The position numbers and the translations under genes were made by a program. A stretch of DNA of 64,000 bases, from NCBI RefSeq assembly GCF_003751845.1, contig NZ_RJKQ01000008.1, positions 44,153-108,152 on the forward strand. The letters run 5' to 3'. Shown here piece by piece: positions 40,849 through 50,922 of the stretch (its first letter is position 1; the number at the start of each line of letters is the position of its first letter). The notes beneath the pieces were generated by a model. That model ran no database searches, was not told where the DNA came from, and worked only from the letters and a program-made list of their open reading frames with translations. The DNA is from Enterobacter sp. BIGb0383 (lineage in GTDB: Bacteria; Pseudomonadota; Gammaproteobacteria; Enterobacterales; Enterobacteriaceae).

Positions 40849-41705
40849 TCGGTATGGCCGGGCGGGCGCTCGGTTTTACGCTGGGCCGCTGGCGTCTGGC
40901 GACAGAATTGCTGCTGGGCGCGGTGTTGTTCGCCATTCTGGTCGCGCCGCTACTGGCGCTGATCGCGACCTCTTTAGTACCGACGCTTGGCGTGCCGCTG
41001 ACCGGTGAGACGCTAACCTTTGCCGCATGGCGGGCGATCTTCGACGAACAAAGCGCCACCTGGCGGGCGCTGACCAACAGTATGCTGCTCTCCGTTTCCG
41101 CCGCCTCGGTGCTGATGCTGCTGAGTCTGCCGCTGGCGTGGCTGCTGGTGCGTTTCCCCAGTCGTCCTTTGCGCTGGCTACACAGTTTGATCGATATCCC
41201 CTATACGCTGCCCGGCGTGGTGCTGGCGATTGCCTGTATTCTGCTGTTCTCCCGTCCGCTGCCTTTACTGGATATCAGCCTGAGCGGGACGCTGGCGATT
41301 ATCTTCTTTGCCTATCTGGCCCGTTTCCTGACCGTCTGCCTGAAGCCGGTGCACAGCAGCATGTTGCAGCTGGATCCGGCGATGGAAGAGGCGGCCAGCC
41401 TTGCCGGGGCGAATTTCTCCCAGCGGCTGCGCCATATCGTGCTGCCGCTGTTAGCGCCTGCGGCCTTTGCCGGGGCGCTGCTGGTCTTCCTTACCGCGGT
41501 GAATGAACTGACGGTCTCGGCGCTACTCTGGAGCGCCGGAAAAGAGACGCTGGGCGTGGTCATTTTTAACCTCGACGAAAGCGGCAATAAGGTGCTGGCG
41601 TCGGCAATTTCCGTCCTGGTTGTGGCGCTGGTGGCAATGGTAATGCTGTTGCTGAGCGCCCTTGGCCGTTATTTACCCAAAGGAGTGATCCCATGGCAGA
41701 ACTGA
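40821..41705 (+). CDS. ABC transporter permease, C-terminal half
   Basis: 294 residues with about six membrane helices and a second EAA loop, PAMEEAASLAGANFSQRLRHI. The ATG at 40821 lies inside the first permease gene (28-bp overlap) with AGGG only 3 nt upstream, a poor spacing. The N-terminus (MQRRYALPLIGMAGRALGF) looks like the inter-domain linker of FbpB/AfuB-type permeases rather than a natural start. It overlaps the ATPase gene by 13 bp. If both halves are made they could still form a working heterodimer. Confidence 0.78.
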   Translation: MQRRYALPLIGMAGRALGFTLGRWRLATELLLGAVLFAILVAPLLALIATSLVPTLGVPLTGETLTFAAWRAIFDEQSATWRALTNSMLLSVSAASVLMLLSLPLAWLLVRFPSRPLRWLHSLIDIPYTLPGVVLAIACILLFSRPLPLLDISLSGTLAIIFFAYLARFLTVCLKPVHSSMLQLDPAMEEAASLAGANFSQRLRHIVLPLLAPAAFAGALLVFLTAVNELTVSALLWSAGKETLGVVIFNLDESGNKVLASAISVLVVALVAMVMLLLSALGRYLPKGVIPWQN

Positions 41706-42721
41706 GACTGGAACGGCTAAGCAAAGTCTTCGGCGATCAGACCGTGGTGCGGGATTTAAGTCTGACGATTCCTCAGGGCGCATTTACCGCGCTGCTGGGG
41801 CCGAGCGGCTGCGGTAAAACCACTACGCTGCGTATTCTGGCCGGGCTGGAACATTTGAGCGAGGGACGCCTGCTATTGGGCGATCGCCTGCTGGCGGATG
41901 CCGCGACCCATACGCCGCCGGAGCTGCGGGATATGGGGATGGTTTTTCAGTCCTACGCCCTTTGGCCGCATATGACGGTGGCGGAAAACGTGGGCTATCC
42001 GCTTAAGTTGCGCAAGGTGAACGGCGCGGCCCGTCAGAAACAGGTTATGGCGGCGCTGGAGGTGGTTGAACTGGGCGCCTACGCCGGGCGTTCACCTCAG
42101 GAACTGAGCGGCGGACAGCGTCAGCGCGTGGCCCTGGCGCGCTGTCTGGTTTCCGAGCCGCAGGTGGTCCTGCTGGATGAACCCCTGGCGAACCTGGACC
42201 GGCATCTGCGTGCCACGATGGAGCAGACCTTCCGCGAATTTCATCGCCGTACCGGGGCGACCTTTGTTTACGTGACCCACGATCAGGCGGAGGCGATGGC
42301 GCTGGCCAGCCACATCGCCGTGATGCATCAGGGGGAATTAAAACAGTGGGGCGCGCCGCAGGATCTCTATCAGCAGCCGCAAAATGCCTGGGTTGCCGGA
42401 TTTATCGGCAAGGGCAGCGTGCTGTCGCTGGCAACAAGGGGCGACACCCGGCATCTTGACTTCGCCTCTCTGCACGCGGGCTTCAGGTCCGGTGATAGTG
42501 GGACTCCGCAGCCGGTGCTGGTGCGCCCGGAGCATGTCCAGATTGCCGATGAGGGGCTAAGCGCGGAGGTCGAAAGCTGCATCTATCAGGGCGAACGCTA
42601 TTTACTGGATCTGCGCCTTAGGGACGGACAGACGCTAAGCGCCTTCCACCACTCGCCCGTCGCGCCCCGAGAGAGCGTTCACCTGCGTTTGACCCAGGGC
42701 TGGCGTCTGGAGGCCGCGTGA
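41693..42721 (+). CDS. ABC transporter ATP-binding protein
   Basis: 342-residue ATPase of the importer. Walker A GPSGCGKTT is at 36-44, the Q-loop Gln at 86, signature LSGGQ at 138-142, Walker B VVLLDEP at 158-164 and the switch His in VTHDQAEAMA. The C-terminal 100 residues form a TOBE-like regulatory domain. It starts inside the permease gene and its stop overlaps the next start (GTGA), so the cluster is translated as one coupled unit. Confidence 0.93.
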   Translation: MAELRLERLSKVFGDQTVVRDLSLTIPQGAFTALLGPSGCGKTTTLRILAGLEHLSEGRLLLGDRLLADAATHTPPELRDMGMVFQSYALWPHMTVAENVGYPLKLRKVNGAARQKQVMAALEVVELGAYAGRSPQELSGGQRQRVALARCLVSEPQVVLLDEPLANLDRHLRATMEQTFREFHRRTGATFVYVTHDQAEAMALASHIAVMHQGELKQWGAPQDLYQQPQNAWVAGFIGKGSVLSLATRGDTRHLDFASLHAGFRSGDSGTPQPVLVRPEHVQIADEGLSAEVESCIYQGERYLLDLRLRDGQTLSAFHHSPVAPRESVHLRLTQGWRLEAA

Positions 42722-43776
42722 AGATAGAGATTATCAGCGGTCTGCACCGCAAGGCCCCGGCGGCAATTCTCGTCAGTACGCCCGGGCAACGCATCCTGCT
42801 GGACGCGGGCGGAGCGCTGGAGCCGGATGAAGCCCCGTGGCCCGTCCCGAACGATCTTGATGCAGTCCTGCTGAGCCACGATCACGGGGATCATATCGCC
42901 GGTCTGAGCCGCCTGCCGATGGACATTCCGATCTACTGCAGCGAGGTCACCGCTCAGGCCCTGCCGCCGGGACGCAACGTGCAGCCCATCCCGGTACGCG
43001 GCCAGTTTCGCCTCGGCGATATTCTGGTCACGACCGGCAGCTGCGGTCACGCCTGGGGCGGGGTCTGGTTTCACCTCGACGTGGCGGGCGGGCTGTTTTA
43101 TAGCGGCGATATCAGTATGGAATCGGCGCTGTTCCGCTTCGATCCTCCTCCACCTGCCGATATCGCGCTGGTGGATGCCTCCTATGGTCTGTACGACACC
43201 CCCCAGCGCCAGCAGATGGATAAGCTGCGAGTCCATCTGCAGCAGCCAACTCTTTGCCCGGTCCCGCCTTCCGGACGGGCCGTGGAGCTGGCGCTGCTCA
43301 GCGCACGTGAAGGCAAAACGGATATCGCGCTGGATGCGGCCTGTCGTGCGATGTTGATTCAGATGGCGGAGCAAAACGATGGCAGCCTGCAGTCTGAGGT
43401 TGCCGCCGAGTTACAGATGCTGGCGCAGACTTTGCCGCTGTTCAGCGCCGATGCGCAGCTGGTGCTGGCCGCCGATCCGGACGGGATAAACGGTATGGCG
43501 GGAACGCTGCGCGGTCGGGAGGACTTCCATCACCGAACCCTGTTTACCGGGCATATGAATCAGCTTGCCCGCCAGCAGTGGCTGGCAGGTGAGGTGGAGT
43601 TCTGCCGCTGGAATGTCCATCCCACGCTCTCCTGCCTGCAGGCCCTGGTTTCGCAGCTGTCGTGTCGCTGGTTCGCCCCTCTATTTACCGTTATTGATAG
43701 CCCGACGCAGTGGCAGCAGGCATTGAACTGCCACATCATTACCGACCCCATGATAGAGACGGAACGATGCCAATAA
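42718..43776 (+). CDS. Metallo-beta-lactamase-fold hydrolase
   Basis: 352-residue cytoplasmic protein starting at a GTG that overlaps the ATPase stop. The dinuclear metal motif SHDHGDH (His54, His56, Asp58, His59), a later His in SCGHAWGG and Asp in YSGDIS mark an MBL-fold metallo-hydrolase. The central insertion and long C-terminus resemble the RNase J/CPSF-like beta-CASP layout only loosely. Next to a phosphatase it may act as a phosphodiesterase on the imported compound. Substrate unknown. Confidence 0.8.
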   Translation: MKIEIISGLHRKAPAAILVSTPGQRILLDAGGALEPDEAPWPVPNDLDAVLLSHDHGDHIAGLSRLPMDIPIYCSEVTAQALPPGRNVQPIPVRGQFRLGDILVTTGSCGHAWGGVWFHLDVAGGLFYSGDISMESALFRFDPPPPADIALVDASYGLYDTPQRQQMDKLRVHLQQPTLCPVPPSGRAVELALLSAREGKTDIALDAACRAMLIQMAEQNDGSLQSEVAAELQMLAQTLPLFSADAQLVLAADPDGINGMAGTLRGREDFHHRTLFTGHMNQLARQQWLAGEVEFCRWNVHPTLSCLQALVSQLSCRWFAPLFTVIDSPTQWQQALNCHIITDPMIETERCQ

Positions 43777-44324
43777 TCTGTAAGCCTTTTGTTTTTGTTC
43801 GCCACGGCGAAACGCCGCTGAACCGCGATAAATTAATCGGAGGGCGGAGCGATGTGCCGCTCACGGAAGAGGGAGAATGGCAGGCCCAGGAGGCCGGAGC
43901 GCTGTTAAGCCGCTACCGCTGGAGTGGGATTGCCGTGAGTCCGCTCTTGCGCGCCCGGCAAACCGCCGAACTGGCACTGCCCGATGCGCCCTACGCGGTA
44001 TTTGACGGTCTGCGCGAACGGGACTGGGGCGATCTGGAGCTGCGCCCGTGGTCTGAACTGACGCCTTATGAAGAGACGCCGCCCGGCGGGGAAAGCTGGG
44101 AGGCGTTTTGTACCCGCGTGGTCGACGCGCTGAATGCCATTCTGACACAGTATGAGCGTCCGCTTGTCGTGGCCCACTCCGGGGTCTTCCGGGTGCTGCG
44201 CCGCTATGCGCTGGGTACGCCCTACGGCGCGAGGATTGGCAACGTCGAACCGATGTGGGTTTCGCCGGGCCAGAGTGCAAACGAGTGGCGGATCCTGCCG
44301 CTGGAAGAAGCCGACGAGTGCTAA
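43767..44324 (+). CDS. Histidine phosphatase family protein
   Basis: 185-residue branch-1 histidine phosphatase. RHGE with the phospho-His13 follows FVFV; SPLLRARQTAE and the second catalytic His in VVAHSGVFRVL are in place. The ATG at 43767 lies within the end of the hydrolase gene (10-bp overlap), favouring it over a longer frame from 43710. It probably removes a phosphate in the step after the metallo-hydrolase. Last gene of the cluster; convergent with ysgA. Confidence 0.88.
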   Translation: MPIICKPFVFVRHGETPLNRDKLIGGRSDVPLTEEGEWQAQEAGALLSRYRWSGIAVSPLLRARQTAELALPDAPYAVFDGLRERDWGDLELRPWSELTPYEETPPGGESWEAFCTRVVDALNAILTQYERPLVVAHSGVFRVLRRYALGTPYGARIGNVEPMWVSPGQSANEWRILPLEEADEC

Positions 44325-44343
44325 CTCATCGGCCCTGATAAGG

Positions 44344-45150
44344 TTACTTTTTACCGTACTGAGCGAACCACGCCAGCATTCGCTGCCAGCCGTCGCGGGC
44401 GGATTCAGGATGGTAGCTCGGGCGGTAATCGGCATTAAACGCGTGCCCGGCCTCCGGGTAGACGACGATCTCCGCGCTGGCGTTTGCCGCCCGCAGCGCC
44501 TGGCGCATAGTTTCCACGCTCTCCAGCGGGATCCCCGTATCCTCCCCGCCGTAGAGTCCCAGCACCGGTGCATTAAGGTCGGTGGCGATATCCACAGGAT
44601 GCTTCGGTGAGTTGATGCTCTTCTCGCCGGTCAGCTTACCGTACCAGGCCACGGCGGCTTTGAGCTGCGGGTTATGGGCCGCGTAGAGCCAGGTGATTCG
44701 CCCGCCCCAGCAGAAACCGGTGACCATTAACCGATGCGGATCGCCGCCGTTGCGTGCCGCCCAGCTGGCAACGTGGTCCAGATCGGCCAGGACCTGCGCA
44801 TCCGGCACGTTATTGACCAGGCCGGTGAGCAGCGTGGGAATGTCGGCGAAGTCGTTGGGATCGCCCTGGCGGAAGTACAGCTCCGGGGCGATAGCGAGAT
44901 AGCCCTCCTGCGCCAGTCTGCGACACAGATCGCGGATATGTTCATGGACGCCAAAGATTTCCTGGACAACGATAACCACGGGCAGATCGCCCCCGACCAC
45001 TTTGGGTCTTGCGTGCCAGGCCGGCATGGTATCGCCCTGGGAGGGGATTGAGGTTTCTCCCGTGATAATCGTCTCTTCTGGGGTCTGAATCAGGGTTGCC
45101 GCATGAGGTGTAGCAGCAGGTGCAAATCCCGGTTGTTTGGTGGTTGTCAT
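44344..45150 (-). CDS. ysgA: YsgA, dienelactone hydrolase family protein
   Basis: 268-residue alpha/beta hydrolase with Cys147 nucleophile in GFCWGG, the Asp in YGGEDTG and the His in EAGHAF, the triad of dienelactone hydrolases. Nearly collinear with E. coli YsgA (271 aa), whose physiological substrate is not known. It is divergent from udp, as in E. coli. In E. coli it follows metE directly; here about 10.5 kb of accessory genes separate them. Confidence 0.93.
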   Translation of the reverse strand: MTTTKQPGFAPAATPHAATLIQTPEETIITGETSIPSQGDTMPAWHARPKVVGGDLPVVIVVQEIFGVHEHIRDLCRRLAQEGYLAIAPELYFRQGDPNDFADIPTLLTGLVNNVPDAQVLADLDHVASWAARNGGDPHRLMVTGFCWGGRITWLYAAHNPQLKAAVAWYGKLTGEKSINSPKHPVDIATDLNAPVLGLYGGEDTGIPLESVETMRQALRAANASAEIVVYPEAGHAFNADYRPSYHPESARDGWQRMLAWFAQYGKK

Positions 45151-45264
45151 GGCAGTCTCCGTACCCTTTTTAGCGCGTCAGGTAACTATAGCGTCACGTC
45201 AGCAAACCACATTGCCCGAAAGCGGCTATCTTTTGTGCATAGCGCAGCGCACCAGACTTATAAA

Positions 45265-45280
45265 TGTGATCTACATCTAA
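45265..45280. promoter_or_regulatory. CRP-like site upstream of udp (distal)
   Basis: TGTGA-TCTACA-TCTAA: a perfect left half and weaker right half of the CRP consensus, 52 bp before the second site. The E. coli udp promoter uses two CRP sites with CytR between them. Confidence 0.55.
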
Positions 45281-45316
45281 TTTTATAAGTAAGATGATGC
45301 AATGCAATTTGCCTTG

Positions 45317-45332
45317 AGTGATTGCTATCACG
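45317..45332. promoter_or_regulatory. CRP-like site upstream of udp (proximal)
   Basis: AGTGA-TTGCTA-TCACG, 9 of 10 conserved positions of a symmetric CRP site counting one mismatch in each arm as tolerated, 73 bp before the udp start. The arrangement agrees with CRP/CytR control of uridine phosphorylase. Confidence 0.65.
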
Positions 45333-45404
45333 AAAAGAAGCGCATGACTTCTGTAAAGTACCCTTTTGCTGCTTCTGACAAACATATTCACAGAGGAGTC
45401 ACCT

Positions 45405-46166
45405 ATGTCCGGGTCTGATGTTTTTCACCTTGGCCTCACCAAAAAAGATTTAAATGGGGCAACACTGGCGATTGTTCCGGGCGATCCGGAGCGTGTGGAG
45501 AAGATTGCCGCGTTGATGGATAAGCCGGTCAAGCTGGCAGCACATCGTGAATTTACCACCTGGCGTGCGGAGCTGGACGGCAAAGCGGTGATCGTTTGCT
45601 CTACCGGCATCGGCGGCCCGTCTACCTCTATTGCCGTGGAAGAGCTGGCGCAGCTGGGGATCCGTACCTTCCTGCGTATCGGCACCACCGGCGCCATTCA
45701 GCCGCATATCAATGTGGGTGACGTGCTGGTGACCACCGCGTCCGTGCGTCTGGACGGTGCCAGCCTGCACTTTGCGCCGATGGAATACCCGGCGGTGGCA
45801 GACTTTGAGTGCACCACCGCCCTGGTCGCTGCGGCGAAATCCATCGGGGCTACCACCCACGTTGGCGTGACTGCGTCTTCCGACACGTTCTACCCGGGCC
45901 AGGAGCGTTATGACACCTTCTCAGGCCGCGTAGTGAACCGCTTTAAAGGGTCGATGGAAGAGTGGCAGTCCATGGGCGTCATGAACTACGAAATGGAATC
46001 TGCAACCCTGCTTACCATGTGCGCAAGCCAGGGGCTGCGCGCGGGGATGGTGGCGGGTGTGATCGTTAACCGCACCCAGCAGGAGATCCCGAACGCCGAA
46101 ACCATGAAGCAGACCGAAAGCCACGCGGTGAAAATCGTTGTGGAAGCGGCTCGCCGCCTGCTGTAG
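45405..46166 (+). CDS. udp: Uridine phosphorylase
   Basis: 253-residue NP-I family enzyme that converts uridine and phosphate to uracil and ribose-1-phosphate in nucleoside salvage. Phosphate-binding and active-site segments ([38 protein letters not shown]) are all present. The ATG at 45405 follows GAGGAG and gives the E. coli-like N-terminus. Two CRP-like sites lie upstream and a strong terminator downstream. Confidence 0.97.
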   Translation: MSGSDVFHLGLTKKDLNGATLAIVPGDPERVEKIAALMDKPVKLAAHREFTTWRAELDGKAVIVCSTGIGGPSTSIAVEELAQLGIRTFLRIGTTGAIQPHINVGDVLVTTASVRLDGASLHFAPMEYPAVADFECTTALVAAAKSIGATTHVGVTASSDTFYPGQERYDTFSGRVVNRFKGSMEEWQSMGVMNYEMESATLLTMCASQGLRAGMVAGVIVNRTQQEIPNAETMKQTESHAVKIVVEAARRLL

Positions 46167-46182
46167 TTTTCCCTCCTTATCC

Positions 46183-46211
46183 GGGGCCGGCCTGTCCGGC
46201 CCCTGTTTTTT
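46183..46211 (+). terminator. Rho-independent terminator of udp
   Basis: GGGGCCGG (46183-46190) and CCGGCCCC (46196-46203) around CCTGT, followed by TGTTTTTT. Confidence 0.92.
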
Positions 46212-46303
46212 GCGTCACGCCTCGCAGGAAAACCCTTTCAAACTGGACATTTATACAGCACAATCTTTATTTTGCTGTGTAAGTCGTTCATGCAGGGGGC
46301 ATT

Positions 46304-47758
46304 GTGGATATCTCAACCATCGTTAGCGCGGGTATTGCGCTGGTCTGTTTGCTGGTGGGCTGGCTGGTGGCGAGCTACCGCGCGGCACAGCAGCAGGCGG
46401 AATTGCTGGCTGAGCAGCGCGATCTCTACGGCGAACTGAGCGCGGCGCGGCAGCGGTTGACGCAGGGCGACCACTGGCGCGACGAATGCGAACTGCTGAA
46501 TAACGAGCTGCGTAGTCTGCGTGAAATCAACGCCTCCCTTGAGGCCGATCTGCGCGAGGTCACGACCCGGCTGGAGTCCACCCAGCTCCATGCGGAAGAC
46601 AAAGTCCGCCAGATGATCAACAGCGAACAGCGCCTGAGCGAACAGTTTGAAAACCTCGCCAACCGTATTTTTGAGCACAGCAATCGCCGGGTGGATGAAC
46701 AAAACCGTCAGAGCCTGCACGGCCTGCTGACGCCGCTGCGCGAGCAGCTGGACGGTTTCCGGCGTCAGGTGCAGGACAGCTTTGGTCAGGAAGCGCGGGA
46801 ACGCCACACCCTGGCCCATGAGATCCGCAATCTGCAGCAGCTAAATGCGCAGATGGCCCAGGAGGCGGTTAATCTGACCCGCGCCCTGAAAGGGGATAAC
46901 AAAACCCAGGGCAACTGGGGCGAGGTGGTGCTCACCCGCGTGCTGGAGGCCTCCGGCCTGCGTGAAGGCTATGAGTATCAAACCCAGGTCAGTATTGAAA
47001 CTGATACCCGCGGGCGGATGCAGCCGGACGTGATCGTGCGTCTGCCGCAGGATAAAGACGTGGTGATCGATGCCAAAATGACGCTGGTGGCCTACGAGCG
47101 CTATTTTAATGCCGAAGACGACTACACCCGGGAAACCGCGCTGCAGGAACATATCGCGGCGGTACGTAACCATATTCGCCTGCTGGGGCGTAAAGACTAC
47201 CAGCAGCTTCCCGGCCTGCGCTCACTCGACTACGTACTGATGTTTATTCCGGTTGAGCCCGCGTTTCTGCTGGCGCTGGACAGGCAGCCTGAGCTGATCT
47301 CTGAGGCGCTCAGAAACAACATTATGCTGGTCAGTCCGACCACTCTGCTGGTGGCGCTGCGCACCATCGCCAATATCTGGCGCTATGAACACCAGAGCCG
47401 CAATGCCCAGCAAATCGCCGACAGGGCCAGCCGCCTGTATGACAAAATGCGCCTGTTTATCGACGATATGAGCGCCGTCGGGCAGGGGCTGGACAAGGCG
47501 CAGGATAACTACCGCCAGGCGATGAAAAAACTGACGACCGGGCGCGGGAACTTGCTGGCGCAGGCGGAGGCTTTCCGCGAGCTTGGCGTTGAGGTAAAGC
47601 GCGAGATTAATCCGGATCTAGCCGAACAGGCCACCGCGCAGGACGCAGCGTTTCGTCTTGAGGACGATAATGAAGCGGAAGAACATCATCAGGACAGTGA
47701 CTTAGCGCAAGAGACGCCACAGACGCCGCCGGTTCGGCGATTTTCACAAGAGAGTTGA
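46304..47758 (+). CDS. rmuC: DNA recombination protein RmuC
   Basis: 484-residue protein starting at GTG (46304). An N-terminal membrane anchor (about 4-22) is followed by a long coiled coil (about 25-190) and the RmuC nuclease-like domain with VIDAKMTLVAYERY, a restriction-enzyme-like D-x-K core. E. coli RmuC limits inversions at short inverted repeats. The acidic C-terminal tail is variable. ubiE follows after 71 bp. Confidence 0.95.
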   Translation: MDISTIVSAGIALVCLLVGWLVASYRAAQQQAELLAEQRDLYGELSAARQRLTQGDHWRDECELLNNELRSLREINASLEADLREVTTRLESTQLHAEDKVRQMINSEQRLSEQFENLANRIFEHSNRRVDEQNRQSLHGLLTPLREQLDGFRRQVQDSFGQEARERHTLAHEIRNLQQLNAQMAQEAVNLTRALKGDNKTQGNWGEVVLTRVLEASGLREGYEYQTQVSIETDTRGRMQPDVIVRLPQDKDVVIDAKMTLVAYERYFNAEDDYTRETALQEHIAAVRNHIRLLGRKDYQQLPGLRSLDYVLMFIPVEPAFLLALDRQPELISEALRNNIMLVSPTTLLVALRTIANIWRYEHQSRNAQQIADRASRLYDKMRLFIDDMSAVGQGLDKAQDNYRQAMKKLTTGRGNLLAQAEAFRELGVEVKREINPDLAEQATAQDAAFRLEDDNEAEEHHQDSDLAQETPQTPPVRRFSQES

Positions 47759-47829
47759 TTCATAGGGCAATTGCGCCCAATCTGTTACACTTCAACCTAA
47801 CACTTTCTTGATTAAGCAGGCACACACAG

Positions 47830-48585
47830 ATGGCTGAGGATTCACAGGAAACAACGCACTTTGGCTTTCAGACCGTCGCAAAAACGCAGAAAGCCGATAG
47901 AGTAGCGGAGGTTTTCCACTCCGTCGCGTCTAAATACGATGTGATGAACGACCTGATGTCGTTCGGTATCCACCGCGTATGGAAGCGCTTTACTATCGAT
48001 TGTAGTGGCGTTCGTCGCGGGCAACACGTGCTGGATCTGGCCGGTGGTACCGGGGATCTGACGGCAAAATTCTCCCGTCTGGTGGGCGACGCCGGTCACG
48101 TTGTGCTTGCGGATATCAACGATTCTATGCTGAAAATGGGCCGCGAAAAGCTGCGCAATCTCGGCGTTGTCGGCAATGTGGAGTATGTCCAGGCCAACGC
48201 GGAAGCGCTGCCGTTTCCGGACAACTCTTTCGACTGCATAACCATCGCCTTCGGTCTGCGTAACGTGACCGATAAAGAAAAGGCGCTGCGTTCCATGTAT
48301 CGCGTGCTCAAACCGGGCGGTCGTTTACTGGTGCTGGAGTTCTCCAAACCGATTATTGAACCGCTGAGCAAAGCCTACGACCTCTACTCTTTCCATGTTC
48401 TGCCGCGTATTGGTGAAGCGGTGGCTAACGATGCAGAGAGCTATCGCTACCTGGCCGAGTCCATTCGTATGCACCCGGATCAGGACACCTTAAAAGCCAT
48501 GATGCAGGACGCCGGTTTTGACAGCGTCGAATACTTCAATCTTACGGCGGGTATTGTTGCACTGCACCGTGGGTACAAGTTCTGA
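47830..48585 (+). CDS. ubiE: Ubiquinone/menaquinone C-methyltransferase UbiE
   Basis: 251-residue SAM-dependent methyltransferase acting on the demethyl-menaquinone ring and the ubiquinone intermediate. Motif [12 protein letters not shown] and the UbiE/COQ5 signature [11 protein letters not shown] are present. First gene of ubiE-ubiJ-ubiB-tatABC; ubiJ follows after 14 bp. Identical in length to E. coli UbiE. Confidence 0.98.
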   Translation: MAEDSQETTHFGFQTVAKTQKADRVAEVFHSVASKYDVMNDLMSFGIHRVWKRFTIDCSGVRRGQHVLDLAGGTGDLTAKFSRLVGDAGHVVLADINDSMLKMGREKLRNLGVVGNVEYVQANAEALPFPDNSFDCITIAFGLRNVTDKEKALRSMYRVLKPGGRLLVLEFSKPIIEPLSKAYDLYSFHVLPRIGEAVANDAESYRYLAESIRMHPDQDTLKAMMQDAGFDSVEYFNLTAGIVALHRGYKF

Positions 48586-48599
48586 CAGGAGATGAGGGG

Positions 48600-49205
48600 A
48601 TGCCGTTTAAACCCTTAGTGACCGCCGCCATTGAAGGCGCACTGAACCGGTTTTTGTGGCGTGAAAATGCCCTGAAACCCGCGCGTCAGCGCCTGTATGG
48701 CAAGGTACTGCGCGTTGCGCTAAACGAATTTTCATCGCCGCTGGTGCTGGTCTTTGGCGACCGCCAGATCGACGTGCTGGGCGCGTGGGAAGGCGAAGCC
48801 GACTGCACCGTGAGCACTCGCGTCAGCGTGCTGCCTCGCCTGCGCGATCGCCAGCAGCTGACGTCGCTGATCCGCAGCGGCGATCTGGAAGTGCAGGGCG
48901 ATATCCAGGTAGTGCAAAATTTTGTCGCCCTGGCGGACCTGGCCGAGTTTGATCTCGCGGAACTGCTGGCTCCCTATACGGGTGATATTGCAGCCGAAAG
49001 CGTCAGCAAACTGCTGCGCGGTGGCGCCTCCTTCCTGCGTCGCAGCGCTCAGCGCCAGCAGCGCTATGTTGCTGAAGCCCTGATCGAAGAGTGGCGAATG
49101 GCTCCGGGTTCACTTGAGGTGGCCTGGTTTGCTGAAGAGAGCGCTGCCGTAGCGCGTGACGTTGATGCGCTGGCGAAACGGCTGGAAAAACTGGAGGCAA
49201 AATGA
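48600..49205 (+). CDS. ubiJ: Ubiquinone biosynthesis accessory factor UbiJ
   Basis: 201-residue SCP2-domain lipid-binding protein (formerly YigP) that scaffolds the soluble Ubi complex with UbiK. SCP2 fold at about 15-115, helical C-terminus. In E. coli the 3' half of this gene was described as the RNA esrE; whether an independent RNA is made here cannot be seen. Its stop overlaps ubiB by 4 nt (ATGA). Confidence 0.95.
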   Translation: MPFKPLVTAAIEGALNRFLWRENALKPARQRLYGKVLRVALNEFSSPLVLVFGDRQIDVLGAWEGEADCTVSTRVSVLPRLRDRQQLTSLIRSGDLEVQGDIQVVQNFVALADLAEFDLAELLAPYTGDIAAESVSKLLRGGASFLRRSAQRQQRYVAEALIEEWRMAPGSLEVAWFAEESAAVARDVDALAKRLEKLEAK

Positions 49206-50842
49206 CGCCAGGCGAAATTCGACGCCTCTATTTTATCGTCCGTACCTTTCTGAGTTATGGCCTCGACGAACTGATCCCCAAAATGCGCATCACCCTGCCG
49301 TTGCGGATCTGGCGGCGAATGCTGTTCTGGATGCCAAACCGCCACAAAACGCTGCCGCTGGGCCAGCGTCTGCGTCTGGCGTTGCAGGAGCTGGGGCCGG
49401 TATGGATTAAGTTCGGCCAGATGCTCTCCACCCGCCGGGATCTCTTCCCGCCGCAGATTGCCGATCAGCTGGCGATGCTGCAGGACCGGGTTCCTCCCTT
49501 TGACGGCGCGCTGGCAAAGCAGAAAATCGAGCAGGCGATGGGCAACCAGCCGGTCGAAGCCTGGTTTGATGATTTCGATATTCAGCCGCTAGCCTCCGCG
49601 TCCATTGCGCAGGTGCATACAGCCCGTCTGAAAGAGAATGGCAAAGAGGTGGTGATCAAAATCATCCGCCCGGATATTTTGCCGATCATTAAAGCCGACA
49701 TGCGCCTGATCTATCGCCTGGCGCGCTGGGTGCCGCGACTGCTACCGGACGGTCGCCGTCTGCGCCCGCTTGAGGTGGTGCGCGAGTACGAAAAAACGCT
49801 GATCGATGAACTGGATATGCTGCGAGAAGCGGCCAATGCCATTCAGCTGCGCCGCAATTTTGACGGCAGCCCGATGCTCTACATTCCGGAGATTTATTCC
49901 GACTACTGTAGCCAGGATATGCTGGTGATGGAGCGAATTTACGGTATTCCGGTTTCGGATGTGGCGGCGCTGGAAGCCAACGGCACTGATATGAAGCTGC
50001 TGGCCGAGCGCGGCGTGCAGGTCTTCTTTACTCAGGTCTTCCGCGACAGCTTCTTCCATGCGGATATGCATCCGGGCAATATTTTTATCAATCATGAACA
50101 CCCCGAAAACCCTCAGTATATCGGTATCGACTGCGGTATCGTCGGCTCGTTGAACAAGGAAGATAAGCGCTATCTGGCAGAAAACTTTATCGCCTTTTTC
50201 AACCGCGACTACCGTAAGGTGGCGGAGCTGCACGTTGATTCTGGCTGGGTGCCGCCGGATACCAACGTCGAAGAGTTTGAATTTGCCATTCGTACCGTTT
50301 GCGAACCCATTTTTGAAAAGCCGCTGGCCGAAATCTCCTTTGGACACGTGCTGTTAAACCTGTTTAACACCGCCAGACGCTTTAATATGGAAGTGCAGCC
50401 TCAGCTTGTTTTACTTCAAAAAACATTACTTTACATCGAGGGTGTAGGCCGCCAGCTCTATCCGCAGTTAGACTTGTGGAAGACCGCGAAGCCGTTCCTT
50501 GAGTCCTGGATCAAAGATCAGGTCGGCATTCCGGCCCTGGTGCGGGCGTTTAAAGAGAAAGGACCGTTCTGGATCGAAAAAATGCCCGAACTCCCTGAAC
50601 TGGTTTACGACAGTTTGCGCCAGGGCAAACAACTGCAACACAGTCTTGATAAGATTGCCCGCGAACTGCAGAACCACCATGTTCGTCAGGGACAGTCGCG
50701 CTACCTCTTAGGAATCGGTGCGACCTTGCTGATTAGCGGTACACTGTTGCTGGTGAGTCGCCCCGAATGGGAGCATCTGCCCGCTTCGCTGATTGCGGCC
50801 GGGGTGGTTGCGTGGCTGATTGGCTGGCGCAAAATGCGCTGA
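49202..50842 (+). CDS. ubiB: UbiB, ADCK-type kinase-like protein of ubiquinone biosynthesis
   Basis: 546-residue membrane-associated atypical kinase. The KxGQ motif is visible in [12 protein letters not shown], the nucleotide lysine in [10 protein letters not shown] and the metal-binding DCGIVGSLN. Two hydrophobic helices lie at the C-terminus (about 498-540). It probably extracts or presents quinone intermediates by ATPase activity. Translationally coupled to ubiJ. Confidence 0.97.
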   Translation: MTPGEIRRLYFIVRTFLSYGLDELIPKMRITLPLRIWRRMLFWMPNRHKTLPLGQRLRLALQELGPVWIKFGQMLSTRRDLFPPQIADQLAMLQDRVPPFDGALAKQKIEQAMGNQPVEAWFDDFDIQPLASASIAQVHTARLKENGKEVVIKIIRPDILPIIKADMRLIYRLARWVPRLLPDGRRLRPLEVVREYEKTLIDELDMLREAANAIQLRRNFDGSPMLYIPEIYSDYCSQDMLVMERIYGIPVSDVAALEANGTDMKLLAERGVQVFFTQVFRDSFFHADMHPGNIFINHEHPENPQYIGIDCGIVGSLNKEDKRYLAENFIAFFNRDYRKVAELHVDSGWVPPDTNVEEFEFAIRTVCEPIFEKPLAEISFGHVLLNLFNTARRFNMEVQPQLVLLQKTLLYIEGVGRQLYPQLDLWKTAKPFLESWIKDQVGIPALVRAFKEKGPFWIEKMPELPELVYDSLRQGKQLQHSLDKIARELQNHHVRQGQSRYLLGIGATLLISGTLLLVSRPEWEHLPASLIAAGVVAWLIGWRKMR

Positions 50843-50922
50843 ATTTATCGTGGCTCAGGGGCCGTCGCGTACTTATAATGCGGCCTTAGAGTTAACCATC
50901 GTCTGAACATTGAGGAATAGGT

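Noticed and set aside
50851..50879. Possible promoter in front of tatA (TATAAT at 50874)
   Set aside because: The -10 box is good but the -35 candidate (TGGCTC) is poor, so it is noted and not annotated.
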